Positions 25,927 to 36,580 of a stretch of 64,000 nt of DNA are shown here, in pieces; position 1 is the first letter of the stretch, and the number at the start of each line of letters is the position of its first letter. The DNA is taken from the NCBI RefSeq assembly GCF_006120725.1, contig NZ_SWMU01000001.1, forward strand, positions 868,001-932,000, given 5' to 3'. The stretch is from Mesohalobacter halotolerans. Its GTDB lineage: Bacteria; Bacteroidota; Bacteroidia; Flavobacteriales; Flavobacteriaceae. The notes below the pieces were generated by a model that did not search any database, was not told where the DNA came from, and saw nothing but the letters and a program-made list of their open reading frames with translations. A program made the translations under genes and the position numbers.

Positions 25927-27405
25927 TTAGTAGGCTTTAGCATAAAGTACTTTAGAAACAGCTTTCTTTTGAGAAAATAAACACTTACTTCCTTCAGGTA
26001 TTTTTTCATCTATTATACATCGTATTGTCGCTTTAGTATCTTTTTTTATTTGCTCTTCTGTATTTGCAGAACCATCCCAATAAGCTTCAATAAAGCCACC
26101 ATCACCATTTGTAATGCTTTTAAATTCATCATATGACTCGACTTTGTGGGTATTTTTTCTCATAAAGTTTTGAGATTTTTTATACAGATTATTTTGAATA
26201 TCTTTTAATGTTTGTTTTACCTCAAGGATAAGACCATCTTGTTTGACAAATGACTTGTTTAAGGTATCTCTTCTTGCTAATTCAACCGTGTTATTTTCTA
26301 GGTCTTTCGGGCCAATACCTATCCTAAGGGGTACACCTTTCATTTCATATTCTGCAAATTTCCAACCTGGCTTATGTGTATCTCTATCATCAAACTTTAC
26401 ACTAATATGATGATCTTCTAGTTCATTTATAATTTCCTGTGCTTTTTCAGAAATCTGAGTGAATTGTTCATCATTTCTGTATATAGGGACAATAACAACT
26501 TGATATGGAGCAAGTTTAGGCGGTAAAACTAATCCACTGTCATCGCTATGTGACATGATTAGTGCTCCCATAAGTCTTGTAGAAACACCCCAGCTAGTAG
26601 CCCAGACGTATTCTTGCTTACCTTCCTTACTGGTATATTTTACATCAAAAGCTTTCGCAAAATTTTGGCCTAGAAAGTGAGATGTTCCTGCTTGTAATGC
26701 TTTACCATCTTGCATAAGGGCTTCAATACAATATGTCTTTACAGCACCAGCAAATTTTTCACTTTCTGATTTTGTGCCCTTTATAACAGGCATTGCCATA
26801 TACTTTTCAGCAAATTTTGCGTAAATATTATTCATCAGTTCAGCCTCTTCTATTGCTTCTTGTTTTGTAGCATGAGCTGTGTGGCCTTCTTGCCAAAGAA
26901 ATTCAGAAGTCCTTAAAAATAAACGGGTTCGCATTTCCCACCTCATAACGTTAGCCCATTGATTGATTTTTTTAGGTAAATCTCGATAAGATTGTATCCA
27001 ATTTTTGTATGTATTCCATATAATGGCTTCCGATGTTGGTCTGATGACTAATTCTTCCTCCAACTTTGCTTCTGGGTCAACAATAAGCTTTGACTTATCA
27101 TTTTTATCACTTTTTAGCCTATAATGTGTAACTACAGCACATTCTTTTGCAAAGCCTTCAGCGTTTTTTTCTTCAGCTTCAAAAAGATGTTTAGGAACTA
27201 AAAGCGGAAAGTATGCGTTTTCATGTCCAGTAGCTTTAAACATTTTATCAAGCTCTTTTTGCATTTTTTCCCAAATGGCATAACCGTAGGGTTTAATGAC
27301 CATGCAACCCCGAACTGCAGAATTTTCTGCTAAATCTGCCTGGACCACTAGTTCATTGTACCATTTTGAGTAGTTCTCTGAACGTTTTGTTAAGTGTTTT
27401 GACAT
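25927..27405 (-). CDS. proS: Proline--tRNA ligase (eukaryote/archaeon-like type)
   Basis: 492 aa, the shorter class II form without the YbaK-like editing insert. Visible are [17 protein letters not shown] at the start, the RPTSEAIIW motif 2 area, [10 protein letters not shown], the [15 protein letters not shown] region, the anticodon-binding domain with VVIVPIYRN and the C-terminal zinc-like region ending VLYAKAY. Full length. The upstream gene of the glycine-rich lipoprotein is divergent. Confidence 0.96.
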   Translation of the reverse strand: MSKHLTKRSENYSKWYNELVVQADLAENSAVRGCMVIKPYGYAIWEKMQKELDKMFKATGHENAYFPLLVPKHLFEAEEKNAEGFAKECAVVTHYRLKSDKNDKSKLIVDPEAKLEEELVIRPTSEAIIWNTYKNWIQSYRDLPKKINQWANVMRWEMRTRLFLRTSEFLWQEGHTAHATKQEAIEEAELMNNIYAKFAEKYMAMPVIKGTKSESEKFAGAVKTYCIEALMQDGKALQAGTSHFLGQNFAKAFDVKYTSKEGKQEYVWATSWGVSTRLMGALIMSHSDDSGLVLPPKLAPYQVVIVPIYRNDEQFTQISEKAQEIINELEDHHISVKFDDRDTHKPGWKFAEYEMKGVPLRIGIGPKDLENNTVELARRDTLNKSFVKQDGLILEVKQTLKDIQNNLYKKSQNFMRKNTHKVESYDEFKSITNGDGGFIEAYWDGSANTEEQIKKDTKATIRCIIDEKIPEGSKCLFSQKKAVSKVLYAKAY

Positions 27406-27458
27406 ATTTTGATTTTTGGCATAGAAGTTGTATCTATGTATAGTAATAAAAATAAAGG

Positions 27459-27466
27459 CAAATCTA
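27459..27466 (-). promoter_or_regulatory. proS promoter, -7 box
   Basis: Minus-strand TAGATTTG, matching TAnnTTTG, about 53 bp upstream of the proS start. The -33 part is weak. Confidence 0.5.
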
Positions 27467-27505
27467 AGGATTTTGCTCTATATATAATCTTTAAAACCAC
27501 AACTT

Positions 27506-28639
27506 ATGAGACCAAAACTAAATTTACTTAAATCTGCACAATTAGTCGCAGGATTATTGACGGTGGTTTTTGTATCTTCATGCGGGTCATCTTATGAAAA
27601 CGCAAGTGTTCAAAACGATGGTATTTACGCAACTGATGCTGTAGCCAATGAGGCAACTCAACAAAATAATAACGAGCAAACTCAAAATAATAATGATTAC
27701 TATCAGAATTACTTTGATGAACAGGATAAGTTGATTTCTCAAGCAAGACAACAAAATGATGTTTTTACAGATATAGACTCCTATTCATCTCAAGGTTCTG
27801 AAGAAGTTCCAGAAGAAGACATTATTGTAAATACTGATAATACAGAGTATAGTTCTTACGGAGGCTGGGGAACACAGCCAACTTCCGTAACATACAATTA
27901 TATTGATAATACTTTTCCCGCTTGGGGCTGGGGTGGCTTTGGCCTTTGGAATAGATGGGGCTGGGGCGGCTTTTACGGTCCAGGATTTGGCTGGGGCGGT
28001 GGCTTTTATGGTCCAGGCTGGGGCTGGGGTGGCTTTTACGGTCCGGCATGGGGCGGCTTCTACGGTCCAGGATTTGGCTGGGGTGGTGGCTTTTACGGTC
28101 CAGGCTGGGGCTGGGGCGGTTTTTATGGCCCAGCAGTAGGATTCTATAATCCATATAGTGGCTTTGCATATCACAGAAACTACAGAAACAATACTGTAGC
28201 TTTAAACCGAGGGCGATCAAATTTCAACACTAGTAGAAGAGGTGTAAGAAGTAATCAAAATATCAGAGGGAGATCATCAAATTCAAGAAGCAGGTTAAAC
28301 GCTGCAAGAAGTAATCGCAGTTTTGTTAATTCTGATGGTAGAAGAATAAGAAATTCTAGTAATATAAATGCTAGGACAAGAAGTGGGAGATCAAATGATA
28401 GAACTACCACTACAACACGAAGATCAAGATCTGGTTATTCTAACCAAAGCCTTTATCAAAATTCTTCACGTAGAAGTTCGGTCAGGTCTAGAACTACCAG
28501 GAATAATAGATCCTATTCACCTAGGACTAGATCTACAAGAAGTAGCTCAAGTGTAAGAAGCTCAAGTCGAAGTAGTAGCTCTAGATCATCTGGAAGCCGA
28601 AGCAGTGGTAGAAGCTCTAGAGGAGGTGGTAGAAGATAA
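27506..28639 (+). CDS. Repetitive lipoprotein rich in Gly/Trp and Arg/Ser
   Basis: 377 aa. A signal peptide ends in VFVSSC (Cys about 26), so it is a lipoprotein. An Asn/Gln-rich linker (about 35-110) follows, then a glycine, tryptophan and tyrosine repeat (about 150-215) built on FYGPG and GWGWGG, and a very basic tail rich in SR, SSR and RRS to the end. The repeat holds two 87-nt DNA copies. The composition suggests a disordered, surface- or membrane-associated structural protein; no enzyme motif is seen. It precedes the outer-membrane transport protein gene by about 80 bp. I do not know its function. Confidence 0.75.
   Translation: MRPKLNLLKSAQLVAGLLTVVFVSSCGSSYENASVQNDGIYATDAVANEATQQNNNEQTQNNNDYYQNYFDEQDKLISQARQQNDVFTDIDSYSSQGSEEVPEEDIIVNTDNTEYSSYGGWGTQPTSVTYNYIDNTFPAWGWGGFGLWNRWGWGGFYGPGFGWGGGFYGPGWGWGGFYGPAWGGFYGPGFGWGGGFYGPGWGWGGFYGPAVGFYNPYSGFAYHRNYRNNTVALNRGRSNFNTSRRGVRSNQNIRGRSSNSRSRLNAARSNRSFVNSDGRRIRNSSNINARTRSGRSNDRTTTTTRRSRSGYSNQSLYQNSSRRSSVRSRTTRNNRSYSPRTRSTRSSSSVRSSSRSSSSRSSGSRSSGRSSRGGGRR
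27968..28141 (+). repeat. Two tandem 87-bp coding repeats (29 residues each)
   Basis: Copies at 27968-28054 and 28055-28141 encode nearly the same unit, beginning GFYGPGFGWGGGFYGPG. Silent third-position differences and a Trp to Val change near the end of the second copy show some age. Within each unit FYGP recurs three times, so the basic motif is shorter still. Confidence 0.85.
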
Positions 28640-28718
28640 TAATCCTTTAATATTAAATTAACTGTCTGAATTATTGAAGATTTTAACCAATTTCAGGGAG
28701 TTTTTTATCTCAAAAAAC

Positions 28719-30221
28719 ATGAAATTTAAGATTCTAATAGCATTATTATTGATCCCAATGGGACTTATGTTTGCACAAGACCTTACTGATGCTGTAAGGT
28801 TTTCAAGACAGGACTTGATGGGTACTGCACGCTTTTCAGGCATGTCTGGAGCATTTAGTTCACTTGGTGGAGATTTATCTGCCCTAAAACTCAATCCATC
28901 TGGTTCATCAATCTTCCTGACTAACCATGCCTCAGGAACCTTAAATCTAAACATTAGAAGCAATGATGTAAACTTTACCGATGGTTTGACCAGTGATAAT
29001 GAAACAACTTTTGATTTAAACCAAGCAGGAATTGTTTTCGTTTTTGCCTCTAATAATGAAGACGCTACTTTGTCAAAATATGCTTATGGTTTTACTTATG
29101 AACAAATAGCTAATTACGACGATTCATATGTAGCAAGAGGTAATAACAGTCAATCCATAGATCAATTTTTTGTCGACAGCGCCAATGGACTACCTTTAGA
29201 CTTGTTAACACCTTTGGCAGGTGAATCTGTTTCAGATCTGTATGTCTTTTTGGGAGAAACTGAAGGAGTGTCTGCACAAAATGCATTGTTGGGTTTTCAA
29301 TCTTTCGTAATAGATCCCGTAGACCCAGACGATTTTAACAATACCATTTACACGTCAAATATGACTGCTGACAATGTTCTGCAGGATTATATCATACGGG
29401 AAGATGGGTATCACGGTAAATTTTCATTTAATGCTAGTGTAGAACTTAGTAAACGTTTTTATTTTGGTTTAAACCTCAATGCGCATTATATGGAGTATGA
29501 TAGATTTACCTCATTTTTAGAAACAAATTCTGACCCGACAAGTGATATCAACAGTATACGTTTTGATAATAGATTGAGAACAAGAGCAAACGCCTTTTCT
29601 TTTCAATTAGGGAGTATAGTTAAAATTACTGACCAACTACGAGCAGCTTTATCTTACGAATCGCCAACCTGGTTTAATGTGTCTGACGAAACCACTCAAT
29701 TTATAAGAACAGGAAGCGAGGAATTTGGTCCTGCAAGTGTCGATCCTAATGTGCTCAATATTTTTCCTAATTATAACTACAGAACAGCTAGTCAATGGAC
29801 CGCGGGTTTATCTTATATATTTGGAGGAAAAGGCTTACTCAGTGTTGATTATAATATACAGGATTATTCCAATGCTAAATTTACTTCAAATAGTCTTGAG
29901 TTTTTAAATGCAGAGATTGATCAAAACCTGACTTCTGCAGGAAATTTGAATATCGGTGGAGAATATGTTTATAAACAATTAAAATTTCGTGGAGGTTACT
30001 TTTTTCAAGAAACACCGTATGAAAATAATTTCTTTCAAGGTGATTTAGAAGGTTTTAGCTTAGGACTTGGCTACACTATCAATAATGTTAATATTGATTT
30101 GGCTTACAGTTTAGCTTCAATTGATCGGAATGACCGTTTATTTGAAACAGGCTTAGACCAAAGAGCACAGATAGCATCAGATATTACAAATTTGTTTCTA
30201 ACCGTATCTTTTGGATTTTAA
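28719..30221 (+). CDS. Outer-membrane transport protein, OmpP1/FadL family
   Basis: 500 aa from the ATG at 28719, which gives the signal peptide MKFKILIALLLIPMGLMFAQ; an ATT-adjacent upstream frame would add 15 non-signal residues. The family start is seen in ALRFSRQDLMGTARF-like residues (DAVRFSRQDLMGTARFSGMSG) and GGDLSALKLNPSG, the usual N-terminal plug region. The rest alternates as beta strands and ends in an aromatic residue (SFGF). FadL-family barrels import hydrophobic compounds. Cargo unknown. It is in an apparent operon with the glycine-rich lipoprotein and followed by the Omp85-like gene. Confidence 0.88.
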   Translation: MKFKILIALLLIPMGLMFAQDLTDAVRFSRQDLMGTARFSGMSGAFSSLGGDLSALKLNPSGSSIFLTNHASGTLNLNIRSNDVNFTDGLTSDNETTFDLNQAGIVFVFASNNEDATLSKYAYGFTYEQIANYDDSYVARGNNSQSIDQFFVDSANGLPLDLLTPLAGESVSDLYVFLGETEGVSAQNALLGFQSFVIDPVDPDDFNNTIYTSNMTADNVLQDYIIREDGYHGKFSFNASVELSKRFYFGLNLNAHYMEYDRFTSFLETNSDPTSDINSIRFDNRLRTRANAFSFQLGSIVKITDQLRAALSYESPTWFNVSDETTQFIRTGSEEFGPASVDPNVLNIFPNYNYRTASQWTAGLSYIFGGKGLLSVDYNIQDYSNAKFTSNSLEFLNAEIDQNLTSAGNLNIGGEYVYKQLKFRGGYFFQETPYENNFFQGDLEGFSLGLGYTINNVNIDLAYSLASIDRNDRLFETGLDQRAQIASDITNLFLTVSFGF

Positions 30222-30263
30222 AATATTTCATACCATTTTGCAGCTAAGAGCGTTAAAATATGT

Positions 30264-31919
30264 ATGAGGTCTTTTTTAGTCATTATATTGGGTTTATACT
30301 TGAATTCTGTTTCGTCTCAAAATCTATATTTGAGATTACATTCAGAAAACATCAAACAGGATAGCTTACTCAAGACATTTATACCAAATCAATCTTTTAC
30401 AGGTTTTAAAAATCTAGAAGCTGCATCTAAAGAAATAATAGCTGAGCTACAGCAAAAAGGATATTTGAACTTAAGAGCGTATCAACTTGAACCTGCAAAT
30501 GATTCAGTGTATCAACTTCAGCTTAATTTAAGAAAAAAGTATAATGTCGTTTATATTAAAAATCATTCCGCTTTTACTGATGTTTTTAACAATATGGAAC
30601 CTTATGTCAAGATTGAGGATTTGCCAGAAAGATTATTCGTTACATTAAATCAGCTGTCTAAAGAAGGTAAGCCTTTTAGTCAGGTTAAATTAAAAGAAAT
30701 TGAATTTAACGAGAGCGATACTGTATTTGCTAAAATAGACCTGAATGAATCTCCTAAAAGAACTTTAGATAAGATTGTAATCAGAGGTTATGATAAATTT
30801 CCCCAAGCCTTTTTAAAACACTATTGTAATGTAAAAATTGGTGCGGTATTCAATAGAGAGCAACTTCTAAAACAATCAGAACAACTGGATGCCTTGCGAT
30901 TTGTGAATCAAACCAAAACACCACAAGTTCAGTTTACAAAAGATTCGACAAATCTTTTCCTATATCTTGACCGTTCACAAGCTAATAGTTTTGATGGCTT
31001 TTTAGGCTTTAACAACTCAGATGAAAATGATTTCCAGCTTATTGGTAATATAGACTTATCGCTCGTTAATAATTTTAATGCTGGTGAAGAAATAAATTTG
31101 AATTATCGAAATGACGGTAATGCACAAGAGTGGTTTGATGTCGGTCTTAGATTACCTTATATATTTCAATCTCGTTTTTCAATTGAAGCAGGCTTAAATT
31201 TTTTCAAACAAGATTCTACGTTTTCTAATAATGCCCAGCGTTTAAAATTAGATTATCAGGTTACTCAAAACATCAATCTTGGTTTGAACACAAAAATTGA
31301 GTCATCAACAAATTTACTAGATGCTGAGAATCAAATTAATGATATACAAGATTTTGATAAAAGCAGATATGGGCTAGAAGCTGTTTACAATAAGCCCAAA
31401 CGCTTTTCTAGTCTTTTTTTAAGCACACAATACGTCAATCTCAATTTTGGAATAGCTCGGCGTCAAACGCAAACTCTAGAAGAAGATCAGCAATACATAA
31501 GCTTGAAAGCACGACAGATATTTAAAATCGATAAAAGACAGTATGTCTATTTAGGTTTAGATTCAGGTTTTTTGAGCTCAGAACAATATTTGAGCAATGA
31601 ACTGTATCGTCTTGGTGGGATTAATTCAATACGTGGTTTTGCTGAAAATCGCTTTTTTGCCAATTTATTTGGGACAATTCAGACAGAGTATCGCTATATT
31701 TTAGGCTCAAATCTATATATTCATAGTGTTTTAGACTATGGTTTTTATGAAAATGATATTGATAGGTTCAGTGAAAATCTATACAGTTTGGGCGTAGGTT
31801 TTGGGATTGAAACACGGGCTGGTGTTCTTCGGCTTATCTTTGCCAATGGTGGGTCTGACACACAAAACATAGAATTTAAAAACACACAAATTCATCTTAA
31901 ATTTTTAACGGTTTTCTAG
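30264..31919 (+). CDS. Omp85-family outer-membrane protein (BamA/TamA-like)
   Basis: 551 aa with a signal peptide (MRSFLVIILGLYLNSVSSQ). The N-terminal half (about 25-230) reads like POTRA domains; the C-terminal half (about 235-551) is a 16-strand-type barrel. The Omp85 signature is GGINSIRGF (about 455), the loop-6 RGF motif, and the protein ends in LTVF, a barrel-signal aromatic. It is shorter than BamA, so it is more like a TamA/two-partner relative. Whether it assembles proteins or exports a partner is not known. Confidence 0.78.
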   Translation: MRSFLVIILGLYLNSVSSQNLYLRLHSENIKQDSLLKTFIPNQSFTGFKNLEAASKEIIAELQQKGYLNLRAYQLEPANDSVYQLQLNLRKKYNVVYIKNHSAFTDVFNNMEPYVKIEDLPERLFVTLNQLSKEGKPFSQVKLKEIEFNESDTVFAKIDLNESPKRTLDKIVIRGYDKFPQAFLKHYCNVKIGAVFNREQLLKQSEQLDALRFVNQTKTPQVQFTKDSTNLFLYLDRSQANSFDGFLGFNNSDENDFQLIGNIDLSLVNNFNAGEEINLNYRNDGNAQEWFDVGLRLPYIFQSRFSIEAGLNFFKQDSTFSNNAQRLKLDYQVTQNINLGLNTKIESSTNLLDAENQINDIQDFDKSRYGLEAVYNKPKRFSSLFLSTQYVNLNFGIARRQTQTLEEDQQYISLKARQIFKIDKRQYVYLGLDSGFLSSEQYLSNELYRLGGINSIRGFAENRFFANLFGTIQTEYRYILGSNLYIHSVLDYGFYENDIDRFSENLYSLGVGFGIETRAGVLRLIFANGGSDTQNIEFKNTQIHLKFLTVF

Positions 31920-32039
31920 GCTTGAGATGACCTTAAGGTTAATTTTTAACACTGTTTTTTTAAATTAAAGTAAAAAAAATTTGTGTGATTAACTATTTAT
32001 TATGATTTTTGGCATTGGCTAATTCAAATAAATTTAAAA

Positions 32040-35000
32040 ATGAGAACAAAGTTTAGAGGAATTCTAACGCTACTTTTAGCGTTTGTTGTGCAACTCACGT
32101 TTGCACAAGAAAAAACAGTCACCGGTACGGTGGTTGACGGAGATGGTTTGCCTGTTCCCGGGGTAAACGTAATCATCAAAAACACATCTACGGGTACACA
32201 AACAGACTTTGATGGGAACTACAGCATAAGCGCTGCTTCCAATCAAGTTCTCCAATTTACCTATGTTGGTTTCAAGACCAAAGAAGTTCGGGTAGGTGCT
32301 AAGACAACTATAGATGTTACAATGGAACCTGACTTAGAAGAACTTGATGAGGTTGTTGTAACGTCTTATCAAGGTATTCTTAAAGAAAATGAGGTCGTCT
32401 CCGCATCATCGAATGTAAAATCTGAATCGATTGAGCAAGTTCCTATTGCTTCTATCGACCAAATTTTACAGGGTAATGTAGCTGGAGCAAACGTAAGACA
32501 AGCTTCAGGGCAACCTGGTCAATCTGCTACGGTAATCATAAGAGGTCGTACATCATTAAATGGTGATACTGAGCCTCTATATATAGTAGACGGTATGCCG
32601 GTAAATCAGGACAATTTTAGAAGTTTAAATTCAAATGATATCGAATCTATGCGTGTTCTTAAAGATGCTGCTGCAACAGCTATTTATGGAAATAGGGGTG
32701 CAGCTGGTGTGATTTTGATAACAACCAAAAACGCTAAACGAAATTCTAATTTATCTGTTCAGTATAGAGGATTATACGGTGTTTCGAATTTGCCTGAGAA
32801 AAATTTCAACATGATGAATGCTTTCCAGCTATTGAATTACCAGAAAAATTTATTGCCAGGATCACAGTTTGGTGATGGTCTTACAGATCAAGAAATTGCT
32901 GTGTTATCAAATCAAACCAATACCAATTGGGAAGACATTATATTAAGAGAAGGTACTACAGAATCTCACGACTTAGTTATTCAACAAGGTGGTGAAAATT
33001 TATCTTCATATACTTCACTTCAATATTTTGAACAGGAAGGTACAACCTTAAGGTCAAAATTACAGCGTTTCACGGTAAGAAACAACTTATCGGGTGGTGA
33101 CGATAAATTTAGATATGGTACAAATATTACCGCAGCATTTTCTAAGAGTGATTTTGTTGTTGATGCTACCAGAGATAATAATACAGGTGGACAGCTTGAT
33201 AATCCATTTATAGTTCCGTTTTTGGCATTACCTTATTTGAATGCTTTCAATCCTGATGGAAGCCTTAACACATTAGGGACTGTAGAATCAGGTGCTTTAA
33301 ATCCTGATGGGACAATAAGCGCAAATGGAGCTAATGGTTTTGTTAATACACCATTTATAGCTCTTAATACAGCAAGATTTAATACAGATAGGGAAAACGA
33401 ATTCCGTTTTACCGGAAGCGCAAATGCCGAATATGATATTCTTAAAAACATAACAATAGGTGGTAGAATAGGAGTTGATTACTTAAATATACAAAGGTTA
33501 TTTATTGATTCACCTAATAGTATTCGAGGTTTATTGAGTCCTAATGTTGATGCAGCTGCAGAGTTTTTTGGCGGTTCTCAATTTGAAAGTTTTAATAGAG
33601 ATTTTTCTTTTAACTCTAATGCTTTTGTTAGATACAGTAACGTATTTGATGACAAGCATTCCGTAACTGTTTCAGGTTATACAGAGTATTTCTTTAGAAA
33701 CATTCAAGGAGCTTCCTTTCAAGCTTTTGGTCTAAATCCAAAATTTCCAGGTTCTAGTGCCGGATTTGTTGATCCTTCAACCTTTTTTCCTGATTTAGAT
33801 GCCGAAACTCCAGCAGCTCCATTTATTCCATCTGTTTCATCAACAGAAATAGAAACTGCATTATTTTCATATTTTGGAAATGCAACTTATGATTATGATG
33901 GACGTTTTGGCTTAGATTTAACTATACGACGTGACGGCACATCAAGATTCCAAGAAGATCTAAGATGGGGTACATTTTTCTCCGTAGGTGGTCGCTGGAA
34001 TATAGACAAAGAAGCTTTTATGGATAATGCAAGTGGTATAAGTGCATTGAAACTTAGGGGAAGTTATGGCCAAACCGGTAATCAAAACATTGGTTTCTTT
34101 GCTGGTTTTCAAACCGTTGGTGGTGGAAACGGATTTCAAAACAGCCCGATTTTGAGCGTTAATAATCTTGCTGACACTAATGTTCAATGGGAGACAACTA
34201 CACAAGCAAATATTGGTGTCGATTTTGGTTTTTGGGACAATAAGTTGACAGGTTCTCTTGATGTTTACGACAAGCAAACAGAAGATTTATTCTTTGCAAG
34301 AAATGTTTCTCCATCTGGTACAGGTTTCTCAAACACACAATCAAATGTAGGAGACATGCAAAATCAAGGTGTTGAAGTTCAGTTGTCATACGATATCCTC
34401 AGAAAAACTTCGACCAATCCCTGGGGTGTAAGAGTATTCGGTAACTTCTCCTACAACGAAAATGAAGTTTTAGATATAAGAAATGAGCAAGGATTTACAG
34501 GTAACACACTAAGAATTCAAGAAGGACGAAGAGCCTTTACATGGTTTTATCAACGTTGGGCCGGAGTAGATCCATCCAATGGACAAGCCTTATATTTAGA
34601 CGCTGATGGAGAGTTAACAACCAATTATGATCCAGACACTAACGGTGTTTATGTAGATAAGCAATTTGACCCGGTTTTTACCGGAGGTTTTGGAACAGCC
34701 GTAACGTGGAAAGGCTTTAGTTTGAATGCATTATTTTCATATGCAGCTGATACATGGAGAAACAATGGAACATATGCAATTACAGAAGATGCATCACTTG
34801 CAGGTTTTGCCAATCAGAACGTTTCCATGCTTGACGCGTGGCAACAACCCGGAGATGTCACAGCTATACCAAGTTTAGCTTTTGGAGGCTTGAGATTTCA
34901 ATCTGGTGATCGTTACCTAGAAGATGCCTCTTTCTTAAGATTAAGAAATGTAACATTAGCTTACAATCTCGACGGGAAGACTTTAAATAAAATTGGTTTC

Positions 35001-35150
35001 TTATCTGCTTTGAGAATATATGCTCAAGGTACAAACCTTGTAACATGGAGTAAGTGGAGAGGATATGACCCTGAAACAAGTGAATCAGGAGATTTCTTTA
35101 ACTTTCCTTCTCCAAGAGTTGTTTCTTTTGGAGTTGATATAACATTTTAA
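32040..35150 (+). CDS. SusC/RagA family TonB-linked outer-membrane protein
   Basis: 1036 aa, a TonB-dependent transporter forming the base of a lidded nutrient importer. The signal peptide (1-22, ending FAQ) is followed by a carboxypeptidase D regulatory-like domain (about 25-105), the plug with the SusC hallmark DEVVVTSYQG, and IIRGRTSLNGDTEPLYIVDGMP. The barrel closes with SFGVDITF, with the aromatic end residue. The SusD partner begins 11 bp later. No glycoside hydrolase, peptidase, or sulfatase lies in the locus, so the cargo cannot be read from the neighbours. Confidence 0.95.
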   Translation: MRTKFRGILTLLLAFVVQLTFAQEKTVTGTVVDGDGLPVPGVNVIIKNTSTGTQTDFDGNYSISAASNQVLQFTYVGFKTKEVRVGAKTTIDVTMEPDLEELDEVVVTSYQGILKENEVVSASSNVKSESIEQVPIASIDQILQGNVAGANVRQASGQPGQSATVIIRGRTSLNGDTEPLYIVDGMPVNQDNFRSLNSNDIESMRVLKDAAATAIYGNRGAAGVILITTKNAKRNSNLSVQYRGLYGVSNLPEKNFNMMNAFQLLNYQKNLLPGSQFGDGLTDQEIAVLSNQTNTNWEDIILREGTTESHDLVIQQGGENLSSYTSLQYFEQEGTTLRSKLQRFTVRNNLSGGDDKFRYGTNITAAFSKSDFVVDATRDNNTGGQLDNPFIVPFLALPYLNAFNPDGSLNTLGTVESGALNPDGTISANGANGFVNTPFIALNTARFNTDRENEFRFTGSANAEYDILKNITIGGRIGVDYLNIQRLFIDSPNSIRGLLSPNVDAAAEFFGGSQFESFNRDFSFNSNAFVRYSNVFDDKHSVTVSGYTEYFFRNIQGASFQAFGLNPKFPGSSAGFVDPSTFFPDLDAETPAAPFIPSVSSTEIETALFSYFGNATYDYDGRFGLDLTIRRDGTSRFQEDLRWGTFFSVGGRWNIDKEAFMDNASGISALKLRGSYGQTGNQNIGFFAGFQTVGGGNGFQNSPILSVNNLADTNVQWETTTQANIGVDFGFWDNKLTGSLDVYDKQTEDLFFARNVSPSGTGFSNTQSNVGDMQNQGVEVQLSYDILRKTSTNPWGVRVFGNFSYNENEVLDIRNEQGFTGNTLRIQEGRRAFTWFYQRWAGVDPSNGQALYLDADGELTTNYDPDTNGVYVDKQFDPVFTGGFGTAVTWKGFSLNALFSYAADTWRNNGTYAITEDASLAGFANQNVSMLDAWQQPGDVTAIPSLAFGGLRFQSGDRYLEDASFLRLRNVTLAYNLDGKTLNKIGFLSALRIYAQGTNLVTWSKWRGYDPETSESGDFFNFPSPRVVSFGVDITF

Positions 35151-35161
35151 ATAAAAAAACA

Positions 35162-36568
35162 ATGAAAAAAATATTTTTAACATTACTTATTGCGACTCTA
35201 TTAACAAGTTGCGATGATCAACTGGACAGAGCACCGGTTGATGCGCTTATTAACTCTACAGCATTTGAAACTGTAGATGACATTGAAGCTGCAGTGAACG
35301 GAATTTATACAAATTATGATCCAAACAACGTATTGGATATCAATGAGATATTTACAGATAACTGTAGATTAGGAAAAGATAGCGGTGGACAAAAGGTCAA
35401 TGTTTTAAACCAAGTTGTGAATACACAATCTAACTCGGCTGCTATTTGGACTAACCGCTATAATACTGCAAACTTGTGTAATCGTGTATTTGCTGCATCA
35501 GAATTAGTGACTGTGGAGTCTGGTGAGCAAGATAAATTTGATAATCTCCTCGCGCAGACTTACGCTTTGAGAGCATTAATGCATTACGATTTGCTTCTTT
35601 ATTATGGTGAGGATACAACTGACCCTAACGCATTAGGCGTGCATTACCAAGAAGAGGTATCTGTAGATGATTCACCAACAAGATTAACAACTCAAGAAAC
35701 AGTAGCTAAAATCCTAGACGATTTAGATTCTTCGAGTGCTTTGTTAGATGACGATATCACTGATGTCAATACTATTACTGAAAGTTTTATAACATTTCTC
35801 AGAGCAAGAGTTGCCTTAATAACTAATGACTTTGATGGAGTAATTACGCATACGAATTCTATTATCAATGATTTTCCTTTAGCAAATCAATCACAGTATT
35901 CTGCTATGTTTAATGGTGATCAAGATGTAACTGAAGTTATATTCAAGTATAATAATGTTAATGGGTTCAATAGAAATATTGCAGGTGAATTTATCTTTAC
36001 CGGAACAGGTGGTAATTTCATTGGTATGTCCGATGGTCTTTTTGATCTTTTAGAGGAAGAATCTATTAATAACAATGACGTGAGATTTGAAACTTTCACC
36101 GATGATCTTAATGATGATCCAGAAGAAAATACTATAAATAAATACCCGCCGATCGCAGGTGTTTACATAAATGACTTTAAAATGTTCAGAGCTTCTGAAG
36201 CTTATTTAATGAGAGCTGAGGCCTACGCGAGAAACTCACAATTTCAACTTGCTGCTAATGACGTACAAGATGTAAGAAATGCCCGTAGAGCTACGACTTC
36301 CAGTGCATCGGCTTATTCAAGTCTTGAAGATGCAATAGAAGATATCGCTTTTGAAAGACGATTAGAGTTGTGTTTTGAAGGTCATAGATATATAGATTTA
36401 AAAAGATACAGAAACATACTCAATACTGGTATTCAAAGAGATCCTAGAGATTGTGATGGAAATATTCCATGTTCATTACCAGTAAATGATAGAAGATGGG
36501 TGCTGCCAATACCTCAAGTTGAGCTTAACGGTAACCCTAACATACAACAAAATCCACAATGGTTATAA
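35162..36568 (+). CDS. SusD/RagB family lipoprotein
   Basis: 468 aa. Lipobox LLTSC (Cys 17). It is the surface lid of the SusC transporter, with tetratricopeptide-like helices and a carbohydrate- or peptide-binding pocket. The family start is typical: DQLDRAPVDALINSTAFETVDDIEAAVNGIY. Near the end are RASEAYLMRAEAYAR and LCFEGHRYIDLKR, the usual SusD C-terminal signature. Full length. The two small lipoprotein genes follow directly. Confidence 0.94.
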   Translation: MKKIFLTLLIATLLTSCDDQLDRAPVDALINSTAFETVDDIEAAVNGIYTNYDPNNVLDINEIFTDNCRLGKDSGGQKVNVLNQVVNTQSNSAAIWTNRYNTANLCNRVFAASELVTVESGEQDKFDNLLAQTYALRALMHYDLLLYYGEDTTDPNALGVHYQEEVSVDDSPTRLTTQETVAKILDDLDSSSALLDDDITDVNTITESFITFLRARVALITNDFDGVITHTNSIINDFPLANQSQYSAMFNGDQDVTEVIFKYNNVNGFNRNIAGEFIFTGTGGNFIGMSDGLFDLLEEESINNNDVRFETFTDDLNDDPEENTINKYPPIAGVYINDFKMFRASEAYLMRAEAYARNSQFQLAANDVQDVRNARRATTSSASAYSSLEDAIEDIAFERRLELCFEGHRYIDLKRYRNILNTGIQRDPRDCDGNIPCSLPVNDRRWVLPIPQVELNGNPNIQQNPQWL

Positions 36569-36580
36569 AATAAAAAAATT

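Noticed and set aside
27968-28141. Regular repeats suggestive of a CRISPR array.
   Set aside because: The repeats are tandem without spacers and encode protein repeats in frame.
27785-28220. Several long open frames opposite or offset to the glycine-rich lipoprotein.
   Set aside because: They come from the repeated G/C-rich DNA of that gene; their products are repetitive with no family signature.
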